From NCBI RefSeq assembly GCF_016817355.1, contig NZ_JADOTT010000001.1:670072-734071 (forward strand): a stretch of DNA of 64,000 nt, written 5' to 3'. The translations under genes and the position numbers were made by a program. This DNA is from Maricaulis parjimensis. GTDB lineage: Bacteria; Pseudomonadota; Alphaproteobacteria; Caulobacterales; Maricaulaceae. Under the pieces are notes generated by a model. The model was not told the DNA's origin and ran no database searches. It saw nothing but the letters and a program-made list of their open reading frames with translations. Below, one piece after another: positions 45,796-58,798 of the stretch (positions within the stretch are counted from its first letter, which is position 1; each line of letters starts with the position of its first letter).

Positions 45796-48144
45796 ATGGT
45801 CCGACTCTTTGCACCGGTCCCGCGCGTCCTGCGGGCACCGGCCTTCAAGGCCGCGCTTCTTGCGACAGCCACTGTTTTCACTGCACCCGTTTATGCCCAA
45901 CAAGCCCAATCCGGTGATGCCGGTGCCAGCGACGATGTGATTGTCGTGACGGCCCGCCGCCGCGAGGAAAGCCTTCAGGATGTGCCGGTGTCTGTCAGCG
46001 TTTCGACCGCTGCGGATCTGGAACGCCAGGGCATCACGGCGACAACCGAACTTACGAACATTGTCCCGAACCTGCAGTTTGCCACCTATGGCACGCTGAC
46101 CGGTAACAACTCGGCCGCTCAGGTCTTCATCCGCGGCATTGGCCAGACGGACGCCACGCCGGGCGTGGATCCGGGTGTCGGTGTCTATATCGACGAGGTC
46201 TATATGGGCCGTTCTGTCGGTGGTGCCATGGATTTCCGCGACATCGCGTCCACGCAGGTCATTCGTGGTCCGCAAGGCACGCTGTTTGGCCGGAACACGA
46301 TCGGTGGCGCCGTCCTGCTGACGACCAATCGTCCGGGCGCCGGCAATACGCTGCGCATTGGCGTCGGCGAGGACAGCCTGTTTGAAGGCTTTGTCGCTGT
46401 CGACCTGGTCGAGACCGACACGGTCGGCATCCGGGCTTCAGCTGGCGTGCGGTCCCGCGACGGTTATGTCATTCGCGAAGTGGATGGCGCTGATCTCGGT
46501 GATGACCGCTCCATGACCGGCCAGATTTCTCTGGAATGGGAGCCGAGCCCGGATGTGAACATCCTGGTCCGTCTTGACCATTCAGAAGAAGATGAAAACG
46601 GTTCGCCCTTCGTTTTCCTGGACATCAATGAGACTTCTGCCTTCCCGATGATCGCCAGCGCCTTCGCCGGCTGCCCGGGTTCGTCCTTCCCGCCGCCGGT
46701 TCCGGTTCCGAATGTGGATGATCCGCGCTGCGCCAATGACTTCCAGTATCGCGGCGAGTTCGTGAATGGCGGTGTTGGTGAGGTCTATTCCACCACTGAG
46801 AATGATGGCCTGGCCGTGGTCGCCAGCTGGGATGTCAGCGACTCCATCACGCTGAAATCCATCACGTCGGCCCGCAGCCTGGAATGGTCCGGTGCCCGCG
46901 ATGCCGACAACACCCCGCTTCTGATCCTCTATACGAACTACGCGTCGGAAAGTGATCAGTTCTCGCAGGAGTTCCAGTTGCAGTATTCCGGCGAGCGCTG
47001 GAATGGCGTGGTGGGTGCCTATTATTTTGACGAGACCAGCAATGACCGTGTGATCGTCGAGCTGGGAACGCCGGGCACGTCCTACGACACCAACCGCGTT
47101 GAGCTCACCACGGAAGCCGTGGCCCTGTTTACCGAGTGGAGCTACGACATTTCCGATGCGTTCAGCGTGTCCGGTGGTCTTCGCTATACGGAAGAGGAAA
47201 AGGGCATCCAGGGTTCCTGGTTCAACGTGCCGGTTGCCGGCAGCACGGAACCGCCGATCCCGACCGCCCTGTGCCCGGTCGTGGGTGCACCGACCCCTGG
47301 CTGCCTCTTTGTGACCCGCGATCAGTACACCGAGTCCTTCGACTCCCTGACGGCGTCGGCCAATATTTCCTACCGCTTCAATGATGCGGTCATGGTCTAT
47401 GGCAGCTTCGCCCAGGGCTTCAAGTCCGGCGGCTTCAACCAGCGCTATAATGCCCTGCTCCAAGCCGATGGCAGCCCGCTGGCCTTCGACGAAGAGACAG
47501 CTCAGTCGATCGAGATCGGTCTGAAGTATAATCCGAGCCGCTCGGTCCGACTGAACGCTGCGATCTTCTCCAACTCCTATGACGACATCCAGCTGACCTA
47601 CCGGGTCGGTCCGGCACCGCTTCTGTTCAATGCCGGTGAGGCTACGATTAATGGTGCCGAGCTGGAACTCTTCTACACGCCGAATGACTCGCTCATCATT
47701 GATGCGAGCCTGGGCTATCTGGATGCTGAAATCGACACGGTCCGCAGTGTCCCGAACCTGGGATCCCAGACGCCCACGGCGACGACGGCACCGGGCGACC
47801 AACTGCCGCGTGCGCCTGAACTGGAAGCCCATTTCGGTGTTTCCTACATCGCGGATGTGGGTGAGAACTTCCAGCTGATCCCGCGGATCGATGTGACCTG
47901 GCGCGACTCCATCTTCTTCGATGCCGGCAATGATATCGGTGAAGATGCCGTTACGATCGTGAATGGCTCCCTCACCCTTGATCATCTGGGTCAGAACTGG
48001 CGTCTCAGCCTGCGTGGCGACAATCTGACGGACGAGACCTATCTGGTGTCTGGCACCACTTCGGCGTCGACAGCGACCGGCTATTCGGAAGGGATTTTCG
48101 CCCGTCCGCGCAGCTTCAGCCTCGTCTTTACCCAGGATTTCTAG
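45796..48144 (+). CDS. TonB-dependent receptor, probable aromatic-compound uptake
   Basis: A 782-residue outer-membrane receptor with a signal peptide ending near PVYAQQ, a TonB-box-like DVIVVTARRREE, then the plug (LTNIVPNLQFATYGTLTGNNSAAQVFIRGIGQTDATPGVDPGVGVYIDEVYMGRSVGGAMDFRDI, RGPQGTLFGRNTIGGAV) and a barrel ending RPRSFSLVFTQDF. It belongs to the FecA/iron-complex-like receptor group that sphingomonads expand; one such protein, DdvT of SYK-6, imports a lignin dimer. Two MarR operators upstream tie it to the hydroxycinnamate genes, so I infer uptake of ferulate esters or lignin-derived oligomers. It is closely similar to the truncated receptor at 62799. GGGAGGAAATA is the Shine-Dalgarno. 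Confidence 0.9.
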   Translation: MVRLFAPVPRVLRAPAFKAALLATATVFTAPVYAQQAQSGDAGASDDVIVVTARRREESLQDVPVSVSVSTAADLERQGITATTELTNIVPNLQFATYGTLTGNNSAAQVFIRGIGQTDATPGVDPGVGVYIDEVYMGRSVGGAMDFRDIASTQVIRGPQGTLFGRNTIGGAVLLTTNRPGAGNTLRIGVGEDSLFEGFVAVDLVETDTVGIRASAGVRSRDGYVIREVDGADLGDDRSMTGQISLEWEPSPDVNILVRLDHSEEDENGSPFVFLDINETSAFPMIASAFAGCPGSSFPPPVPVPNVDDPRCANDFQYRGEFVNGGVGEVYSTTENDGLAVVASWDVSDSITLKSITSARSLEWSGARDADNTPLLILYTNYASESDQFSQEFQLQYSGERWNGVVGAYYFDETSNDRVIVELGTPGTSYDTNRVELTTEAVALFTEWSYDISDAFSVSGGLRYTEEEKGIQGSWFNVPVAGSTEPPIPTALCPVVGAPTPGCLFVTRDQYTESFDSLTASANISYRFNDAVMVYGSFAQGFKSGGFNQRYNALLQADGSPLAFDEETAQSIEIGLKYNPSRSVRLNAAIFSNSYDDIQLTYRVGPAPLLFNAGEATINGAELELFYTPNDSLIIDASLGYLDAEIDTVRSVPNLGSQTPTATTAPGDQLPRAPELEAHFGVSYIADVGENFQLIPRIDVTWRDSIFFDAGNDIGEDAVTIVNGSLTLDHLGQNWRLSLRGDNLTDETYLVSGTTSASTATGYSEGIFARPRSFSLVFTQDF

Positions 48145-48174
48145 TTACTCCCGACCCGTAAAGGTCGAATCTAA

Positions 48175-48211
48175 AGGCCCTCCGGATCAGGCAGTCCGGA
48201 GGGCCTCTTTT
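48175..48211 (+). terminator. Strong intrinsic terminator after the TonB receptor gene
   Basis: A perfect 12-bp stem, AGGCCCTCCGGA (48175-48186) with TCCGGAGGGCCT (48195-48206), an 8-base loop and CTTTTAT after it. It separates the receptor gene from convergent purU. Confidence 0.92.
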
Positions 48212-48245
48212 ATGACCGGAACGAGCGGGGGAGGGGCGCGCCCGA

Positions 48246-50686
<2,441 letters not shown>

Positions 50687-50694
50687 TCCTTGAA

Positions 50695-50716
50695 GGCCGG
50701 GCTTTCGGGCCCGGCC
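50695..50716 (+). repeat. Intercistronic hairpin between ligM and metF
   Basis: GGCCGGGC and GCCCGGCC form an 8-bp stem with a 6-base loop in the 62-base gap. No T run follows, so it is more likely an mRNA 3'-end stabiliser or partial attenuator than a full terminator. It would favour more LigM than MetF. Confidence 0.6.
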
Positions 50717-50748
50717 CTCCCTGCTGACTGACTGGCGGAGATCCGTAC

Positions 50749-51621
50749 ATGTTAGACCCTGTAATGAACCGGGGTCCGGCCGGCCCTTGCTTGGACGGAC
50801 TGCTCAAGGACTTCACGGTTGAGGTGACCTCACGGGACACGGCCTCGCTGAAGGATATCGGTTCCCTGCTCGCACCGGGAAGCCGTGTTTTCATTGCCTC
50901 TCTGCCCAAGGAAAACCCCCAGCGGCAGACTGAAGCGGCCGTCCATCTGGCGCGCCAGGGTCTGGAGCCCGTGCCGCACATCGTGGCGCGGAACATCCCC
51001 GATCTGGGCGCCTTGGACCGCCATGTCGGACAGCTGGCACGTGAGGCCGGCGTAAAGCGCGTCCTGGTCCTGGCCGGAGACCGCGACGATCCGGAGGGGC
51101 AGTTCCTCTCGGCACTCGATCTCCTCAAAACCGGGTGTTTGCAGAATCATGGCGTAAAATTCGTCCACCTGTCAGCTTATCCCGAGGGGCATCCGCGCAT
51201 TTCTGACGCCGATTTGGTTGCGGCGCGCCGCGACAAGCTGGATGTTGCGCTCAAGGCCGGATTTGACGTGGAACTCGTCAGCCAGTTTTGCTTCGACGCC
51301 AAGCCGATTGTGGACTATGCCGCCGGGATGCGCGCTGAAGGCTTGGACGTACCCTTGCGTGTGGGACTGGCGGGTCCCGCCAAGCGGTCCACCTTGATCA
51401 AATACGCCATGATCTGCGGCGTCGGTCCGTCCCTGCGCGCCCTGAAGGAGCGTGAGGATCTGGCCCGTAACGTCATGGCGGGCGAAACCCCGTCTGCGCT
51501 CGTTGATGCGCTTGAAGCGGCTGTCGCCGCCAGGCCCGAATTGGGCATTAGTGGCGTCCATTTCTTCACCTTCAGCTCGCTGAAGGAGACGGTGAAATGG
51601 CTCAACGAGGCGCGCGGCTAG
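50749..51621 (+). CDS. metF: Methylenetetrahydrofolate reductase-type protein
   Basis: A 290-residue MTHFR-family TIM-barrel flavoprotein. Family segments are FTVEVTSRDTASL at the N-terminus, RVLVLAGDRDDPEGQF, VHLSAYPEGHPRI, DVELVSQFCFDAKPIVDY and GISGVHFFTFSSLKETVKWL. MetF normally reduces methylene-THF to methyl-THF. Beside LigM, as in SYK-6 where metF sits with ligM, it is thought to run in the oxidising direction to recycle 5-methyl-THF. GGAG lies about ten bases before the ATG. The stop overlaps convergent gntR by four bases. It differs enough from housekeeping MetF that it may be specialised. Confidence 0.87.
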   Translation: MLDPVMNRGPAGPCLDGLLKDFTVEVTSRDTASLKDIGSLLAPGSRVFIASLPKENPQRQTEAAVHLARQGLEPVPHIVARNIPDLGALDRHVGQLAREAGVKRVLVLAGDRDDPEGQFLSALDLLKTGCLQNHGVKFVHLSAYPEGHPRISDADLVAARRDKLDVALKAGFDVELVSQFCFDAKPIVDYAAGMRAEGLDVPLRVGLAGPAKRSTLIKYAMICGVGPSLRALKEREDLARNVMAGETPSALVDALEAAVAARPELGISGVHFFTFSSLKETVKWLNEARG

Positions 51622-52382
51622 CCGTCAGCTCCGGTTTCATCGGGGGCCGCCCCGGCTTCGAACAGGAAAGAGCCCGGGACCTTCTCGTACAGATCCATGC
51701 GCTTTTGCGCGGTGGCTAGATTGCGCCGCGCGAGACGCGCGTGCTCCCGGGCGAGGGCCTCGGCCCGGCCGCCTTCACCCTGAGCGATGGCTTCGACAAT
51801 ATCGGCATGCTGGTGCTGGCCGAATTTGAGGATGTCGGATTGTTCCGACTGGGCAAATCCGACAAAGACGAATGCATTCGGCGAGGCAAAGGGCAGCGCT
51901 TCCACATGCGCCAGGGAGCGCGACAGCATGGGGCTTTTGCTCAGTGCCAGAAGCTGGGAATGGAAGCGGCCGTTCAGCTCGGAATACTGTTCCAGAACCT
52001 CTTCCGACATGGGCTTGATGACAATGCTGTCCATCGCGGCGCACGTCGCCTGCAGCTCGGCGAGTTCCTCGGCGCTCGGCCGTCTTTCTGCAGCGAGCCG
52101 GGCTGCCGCACCTTCCAGCACACCCCGGATTTCAATCGCATCCAGGACGTCTTGCAGGGAAAACTCGCGTACGCGATAGCCGCCACCAGGCAGGCCCTGC
52201 AGGAAACCTTCGTGTTGAAGAATGGTCAGGGCCAGGCGGACCGGCGTACGGGAGATACCCAATCGTTCCACCACAGCCAGTTCGGACACGCGCTCGCCCG
52301 GCGCAAACTCTCCCGCCAGGATCATCTCGCGCAATTTGTAGAGGGCCTGGATTTGTTGTTTGGAACGCGGTGCGGGGCTCAA
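51618..52382 (-). CDS. GntR-family (FCD) transcriptional regulator
   Basis: A GntR/FadR-type regulator: an N-terminal winged helix (ALYKLREMILAGEFAPGERVSELAVVERLGISRTPVRLALTILQHEGFL) followed by the all-helical FCD ligand domain (EIRGVLEGAAARLAAER, ELNGRFHSQLLALSKSP, HADIVEAIAQGEGGRAEALAREHARLARR) with its metal-binding Asp/His positions. The preferred start is TTG at 52382 with AGGAG eight bases upstream (254 aa); an upstream TTG at 52415 is possible. The perfect box ATTGTATACAAT sits at 52466, and matching boxes flank purU/ligM, so it probably controls O-demethylation and itself. The ligand is unknown; vanillate or protocatechuate is a fair guess. Confidence 0.88.
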   Translation of the reverse strand: MSPAPRSKQQIQALYKLREMILAGEFAPGERVSELAVVERLGISRTPVRLALTILQHEGFLQGLPGGGYRVREFSLQDVLDAIEIRGVLEGAAARLAAERRPSAEELAELQATCAAMDSIVIKPMSEEVLEQYSELNGRFHSQLLALSKSPMLSRSLAHVEALPFASPNAFVFVGFAQSEQSDILKFGQHQHADIVEAIAQGEGGRAEALAREHARLARRNLATAQKRMDLYEKVPGSFLFEAGAAPDETGADG

Positions 52383-52465
52383 ACGGACTACTCCTGATGT
52401 CGGCGAACACGCCAAACGGCAGGGAAAGCCCCCACCGTCCCAACAGGATAATTTCCTATCTGTCG

Positions 52466-52477
52466 ATTGTATACAAT
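52466..52477. promoter_or_regulatory. GntR operator upstream of gntR
   Basis: ATTGTATACAAT is a perfect 12-base palindrome in the gap between the aldo/keto reductase stop (52497) and the gntR start. It matches the boxes at 49207 and 49260 and suggests autoregulation. Confidence 0.75.
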
Positions 52478-52496
52478 CTCGCTCCGGCCGGAGCGC

Positions 52497-53492
52497 CTAG
52501 GCCGGTTCGAACTCTTCGGTGTCGATGGTTTTTTGCATGGCCGCGCCATAACGCGGGCCTGACACCGTCTTTTCATTGATCAGCGCATCCAGCCGCGCAA
52601 TCACATCCTCTGTCAGGCTGATATCGCGGGCCGCAAAATTCTCGGCCAAGTGCGCCTGTGACGTTGTGCCCGGAATGGCGTGGACATGATTGCCGCGCGA
52701 CAGCACCCAGGCCAAGGAGAGCTGGGCTGGTGCCATGCCCAACTCAGCCGCGACGGCATTGAACTGGTCCACAAGCGCCAGATTGGCCGGCCAGTGCTCC
52801 GCGTTGAAGCGTAGCTGGCCGCGGCGCAGATCGCCGGGGGCAAGGGTTTCCGGATCGCGAATCCCGTCTGCCAGAACACCGCGGGCAACCGGCGAGAAGG
52901 CGATGAAGGCCACACCCAGTTCGCGGCAGGCTTCCAGCACGGCGATCTCCGGATTCCGGGTCCACAGCGAGTATTCGGTCTGCATGGCCGCGATCGGGTG
53001 TTCGGCATGGGCGCGGCGCAGGGTTTTGGCTGACATTTCGGACAGGCCGATCGCGCCGATCTTGCCTTCCTTGATCAGCTCGGCCATCGCGCCGACCGAC
53101 TCCTCGATCGGCGTCTCGAAATCCCGGCGATGCATGTAGTAGAGCTCGATATGGTCGGTCTGCAGCGCGCGCAATGAGGTGTCCACCGCCTCCCGGATCG
53201 TGTCCGGCTTGCAGTCGATCCGGCGCTTGTCGCCATCAATGATGATGCCGCATTTGGACGCGAGGAAGAATTCCTTCCGGCGATGCTTCAACGCCTTGCC
53301 GATCAGGACTTCATTCTTGCCCAGCCCATAAAGCCGGGCGGTATCGAGATGGTCATAGCCCAGGTCCAGCGCCTTGTTCAGCACGGCCGTGGCATCCGCC
53401 TCATTGGGCGGCGTGCCATAGGCGTGGGACAGGTTCATGCAGCCCAGGCCGATGGCTTGCAGGCTGCGTCCGGCGATGGATCTCGTCGTCAT
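52497..53492 (-). CDS. Aldo/keto reductase
   Basis: A 331-residue NADPH-dependent aldo/keto reductase. The catalytic tetrad is visible: Asp and Tyr in DHLDTARLYGLGKNE, Lys in FFLASKCGI and His in LYYMHRRD. The C-terminal cofactor segment is VHAIPGTTSQAHLAENFAA. The closest known type is YajO/PLR-like reductases of aldehydes and pyridoxal. Its ATG overlaps the pobA stop (ATGA), so it belongs to the protocatechuate operon. Its substrate there is unclear: an aromatic aldehyde, or a semialdehyde such as the ring-cleavage product. It is not one of the standard steps of the 4,5-cleavage pathway. Confidence 0.88.
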   Translation of the reverse strand: MTTRSIAGRSLQAIGLGCMNLSHAYGTPPNEADATAVLNKALDLGYDHLDTARLYGLGKNEVLIGKALKHRRKEFFLASKCGIIIDGDKRRIDCKPDTIREAVDTSLRALQTDHIELYYMHRRDFETPIEESVGAMAELIKEGKIGAIGLSEMSAKTLRRAHAEHPIAAMQTEYSLWTRNPEIAVLEACRELGVAFIAFSPVARGVLADGIRDPETLAPGDLRRGQLRFNAEHWPANLALVDQFNAVAAELGMAPAQLSLAWVLSRGNHVHAIPGTTSQAHLAENFAARDISLTEDVIARLDALINEKTVSGPRYGAAMQKTIDTEEFEPA

Positions 53493-54657
53493 AGCGGCAA
53501 TCCGATGTAGTTCTCTGCGATGCTTTCCCGCGCCGCGCGTGAATTCGCGATGTAGTCGAGTTCCGCGCGTTGCATCTCGCGTTCAAAGCTGGAGTGTTCC
53601 GGAAACTGATGCATCAGGCTGGTAAGATACCAGCTGAAGCGCTCGGACTTCCAGATGCGGGCCAGGGCGCGAGCGGAATATTTGTCCAGTGCGTCCTTGT
53701 CGCCCGACTTGAAGAAGGCGATCAGGGCGTCCGACAGGTAGATCACATCCGACGCGGCCAGGTTCAGCCCCTTGGCACCGGTTGGCGGCACGATATGGGC
53801 CGCATCACCCGCGAGGAAGAGCGATCCGTATTTCATCGGTTCGAACACGAAGGAGCGCAGCGGTGCGATGGATTTCTCGATCGAGGGGCCACGCGTGATC
53901 TTGCTGCCGGCATCCGGGCCAAGGCGAATGGCGAGCTCATCCCAGATCCGGTCATCGGACCAATCGTCCAGATTGGTGTCGAGCGGCGCCTGGATGTAAT
54001 AGCGGCTGCGTGTCTGCGAGCGCATGGAAGCCAGGGCAAACCCGTTGGCGTGGTTGGCGTAGATCAGTTCGTCATCGCAGGGCGGCACATCGGCGAGAAT
54101 GCCGAGCCAGCCGAACGGATAGACGCGCTCATGGCCGGTACCGGCCGAGGCCGGAATAGCCTTGCGGCTGGGGCCGTGGAAGCCGTCGCATCCGGCAATG
54201 AAGCGGGGGTTGAGCGTATGGCTTTCGCCGCCGCTGGAATAGGTGACGCTGGGCGAATCGCTGTCGACATTGTGCAAGGTGACGTCTTCGGCTTCCCAGA
54301 CGATATTCAGTCCGCGCTGGGGAATGGCATCGATCAGGTCCTGCTGGACCTCGCTCTGGCCATAGACCATCACGCTGCTGCCGGTCAGTTCCGCCAGGTC
54401 GATGCGGATCAGGTTTTCGCCATCTGCCAGGTGGAAACCGTCATGGATCAGGCCCTCTGCCTTCATGCGGGCATCCAGGCCAAGCCTTTCGAGAAGCTCT
54501 GTCGTGGTCTTTTCCAGTACGCCGGCGCGGATACGTCCGAGGACGTAGTCCATTGAGCGTCGCTCCAGCACAACCGGTTCCAGTCCAGCCTGTTGCAGCA
54601 AATGGGCAAGCAGGAGGCCGGACGGACCGGCCCCGATGATGGCGACGTCACATTTCA

Positions 54658-54658
<1 letters not shown>
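53489..54658 (-). CDS. pobA: 4-Hydroxybenzoate 3-monooxygenase
   Basis: A 389-residue class A flavoprotein hydroxylase turning 4-hydroxybenzoate into protocatechuate with NAD(P)H and O2. It has the FAD dinucleotide motif GAGPSGLLLAHLLQQAGL, the RAGVLEKTT substrate loop, the DG motif in AGCDGFHGPSR and the second FAD motif LFLAGDAAHIVPPTGAKGLNLAASDV. Length and motifs match PobA of Pseudomonas (394 aa). It is coupled to ligC upstream (one-base overlap) and to the aldo/keto reductase downstream. It handles 4-hydroxybenzoate made from p-coumarate by the vdh-ech-fcs enzymes. Confidence 0.95.
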
Positions 54659-56838
<2,180 letters not shown>

Positions 56839-56842
<4 letters not shown>

Positions 56843-57864
56843 AGGCCGCGCTCCTTCAGTTGTGCATCCAGACGCGGATAGACGCGCCGGGCATTGCCTT
56901 CGAAAATGGCGTGCCGGGTCTCGGCCGACAGGCCAAGCGCTTCGACATAGCGTTTCGTGTCATCAAAATACTGGCCCGTGGTCGGGTCGATCCCGCGTAC
57001 GGCGCCGACCATTTCCGATCCGAACAGGATGTTCTTGTGATCGATCACGTCGAACAGGAGGTCGATGCCGGGCTGGTGGTAGACGCAGGTGTCGAAATAG
57101 ACATTGCGCATCACGTGTTCATCGAGCGGCGGTTTGGACAACATGTCCGCCAGACCGCGATACCGGCCCCAGTGATAGGGCACGCCGCCACCGCCGTGCG
57201 GGATGATCAGGCGCAAATCCGGGAAGTCCTTGAACAAATCGCCTTGCAGGAACTGCATGAAGGCGATCGTGTCAGCGGCAATGTAGAAGGCCCCGGTCGC
57301 ATGCAGGCCCGGATTACAGGAGCCGGAGACATGGATCATGGCCGGTACGTCGAGTTCGCACATTTTCTCGAACATCGGGTACCAGTACTTGTCCGTCAGG
57401 GGCGGGTGCTTGAAATGACCGCCGCCGGGATCCGGATTGAGATTGCAGCCGACGAAGCCCAGCTCATTGACGCAACGCTCCAGTTCGGCAACCGATGCCT
57501 TGAGATCGGCTTCCGGGGATTGCGGCAATTGGCAAACCCCGATGAAGGTCTCAGGAAACAGATCGATCACGCGTTTGATCAGGTCATTGCAGCGGCGCGA
57601 CCATTCCAGTGACACGGCCTGGTCGCCGACATGGTGGGCCATCGCCGAGGCGCGCGGCGAAAAAATCGTCATGTCAGCGCCACGCTCGCGAACCAGGCGC
57701 AGCTGGTTGGCCTCGACGCTTTCGCGGATCAGGTCATCCGGAATATCCGGATAGGGGGGCGGGGTCTCGCCCTTGGCAAAGGCCGATTTTTGGGCTTCGC
57801 GCCAGTCATTGTGGGGCGCCGGAGCCGTTGTGTAGTGGCCGTGGCAATCAATAATCAGGGTCAT
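56839..57864 (-). CDS. ligJ: 4-Oxalomesaconate hydratase (amidohydrolase-type)
   Basis: LigJ hydrates 4-oxalomesaconate to 4-carboxy-4-hydroxy-2-oxoadipate. The 341-residue metal-dependent TIM barrel (same length as SYK-6 LigJ) begins with the metal-binding DCHGHY. It has FSPRASAMAHHVGDQ, AMIHVSGSCNPGLHATGAFY, LIIPHGGGGVPYHWGRYRGLADM and NILFGSEMVGAVRGIDP with the acidic/His ligand positions of the family. It overlaps the preceding DUF1932 gene by four bases and ligA by four. The related decarboxylases (ACMSD type) are the main alternative; gene context favours the hydratase. Confidence 0.93.
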
Positions 57865-58727
57865 TCAGCGGCCGCCTTGTTTGAGGGGGCGATAAGATCG
57901 AGCTTGTCTTTCAGAGTGTCCGGCAGCTTGTCCGGACGCTGGTCGCCGAGCTGGCGTTGCCAATGTGCCGTTGCGGCAGCCAGTTGCGGGTCAATGGACA
58001 TGGCAGTGAGCATTGAAGCGACCTGGTCCATTTCTGCCGCGCGCCGCTTGCCGTGAGTCAGCATGCGGTCAAGATTGTAATTGGCTTGGTCGGCCCATTC
58101 TTCTCCGAGCGAAGCGCGGATCTCGTCCAGAACACCGGCCTGCTGGGCGGCCAGGGCGCAGCAGGCGCTGATCGCCTCGCGGCCCTTGACCATGATCGAG
58201 CGGATCATCTTGATGGCGGAAGCCCGGCCGACTTCCGTGCCGACGCTACGAACGTCGGTGAAGCCGGCCGAGCGGAGGAGGGATACGGCGGGGTCAGCCT
58301 GTGGCCCACTGACAAGGAGTGGCGTTGAAAGGCGTTTGGGCAGGACGGGCGACATAACGGCGACGTCCACATAGTGTGCGCCGGTCTGTTCAATGCTGCG
58401 CGCGGCTGCCCGCTTAGTGTCGGGTGCAACCGAGTTGAAATCCAGATAGAGAGTGCCCTTGGCAAGGTTCTGGGCGGCATTGACCGCGGCAATCAGGGCC
58501 TGGTCTGCCGTGACCACGCTGATCACCGCTTGCTGGTCGGCAACCGCCTCGGCCAGGGTCTCACAACCCGCCACCTTGTGTGTCTCATAAGCAGCCTGCA
58601 TGACGGAACGGGATGTCTCGTCCTCCGTCAGCCGGTCAAAGGCGCGGCTCTGTGCGGACCAGTCCGGCGCGCCGGTGAAAGCCCGTGCCGCCTCGCCAAA
58701 TCCGATGAAGGCAATCTGTGCAGTCAT
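57861..58727 (-). CDS. 6-Phosphogluconate-dehydrogenase-like NAD(P)-binding protein (DUF1932)
   Basis: A 288-residue dehydrogenase-like protein. The N-terminal Rossmann fold reads IAFIGFGEAARAFTG. A beta-hydroxyacid-dehydrogenase-type middle part (LDFNSVAPDTKRAAA, YVDVAVMSPVLPKRLSTPLLVSG, and the Lys-bearing GRASAIKMIRSIMVKGREA) is followed by a helical DUF1932-type C-terminus. It is the first gene of the lig operon after the LysR gene (71-base gap) and overlaps ligJ by four bases. No standard step of protocatechuate 4,5-cleavage needs it. It might act on 4-carboxy-4-hydroxy-2-oxoadipate or on a side product, or be a tautomerising or reducing repair enzyme. I cannot assign a reaction. Confidence 0.82.
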   Translation of the reverse strand: MTAQIAFIGFGEAARAFTGAPDWSAQSRAFDRLTEDETSRSVMQAAYETHKVAGCETLAEAVADQQAVISVVTADQALIAAVNAAQNLAKGTLYLDFNSVAPDTKRAAARSIEQTGAHYVDVAVMSPVLPKRLSTPLLVSGPQADPAVSLLRSAGFTDVRSVGTEVGRASAIKMIRSIMVKGREAISACCALAAQQAGVLDEIRASLGEEWADQANYNLDRMLTHGKRRAAEMDQVASMLTAMSIDPQLAAATAHWQRQLGDQRPDKLPDTLKDKLDLIAPSNKAAAE

Positions 58728-58798
58728 GAATGTCTCGCTAGTGGGTTTGGTGAAGGGCCGCTAATCGGAAACGCGGCACATCCATAAGCCAATTCGAA

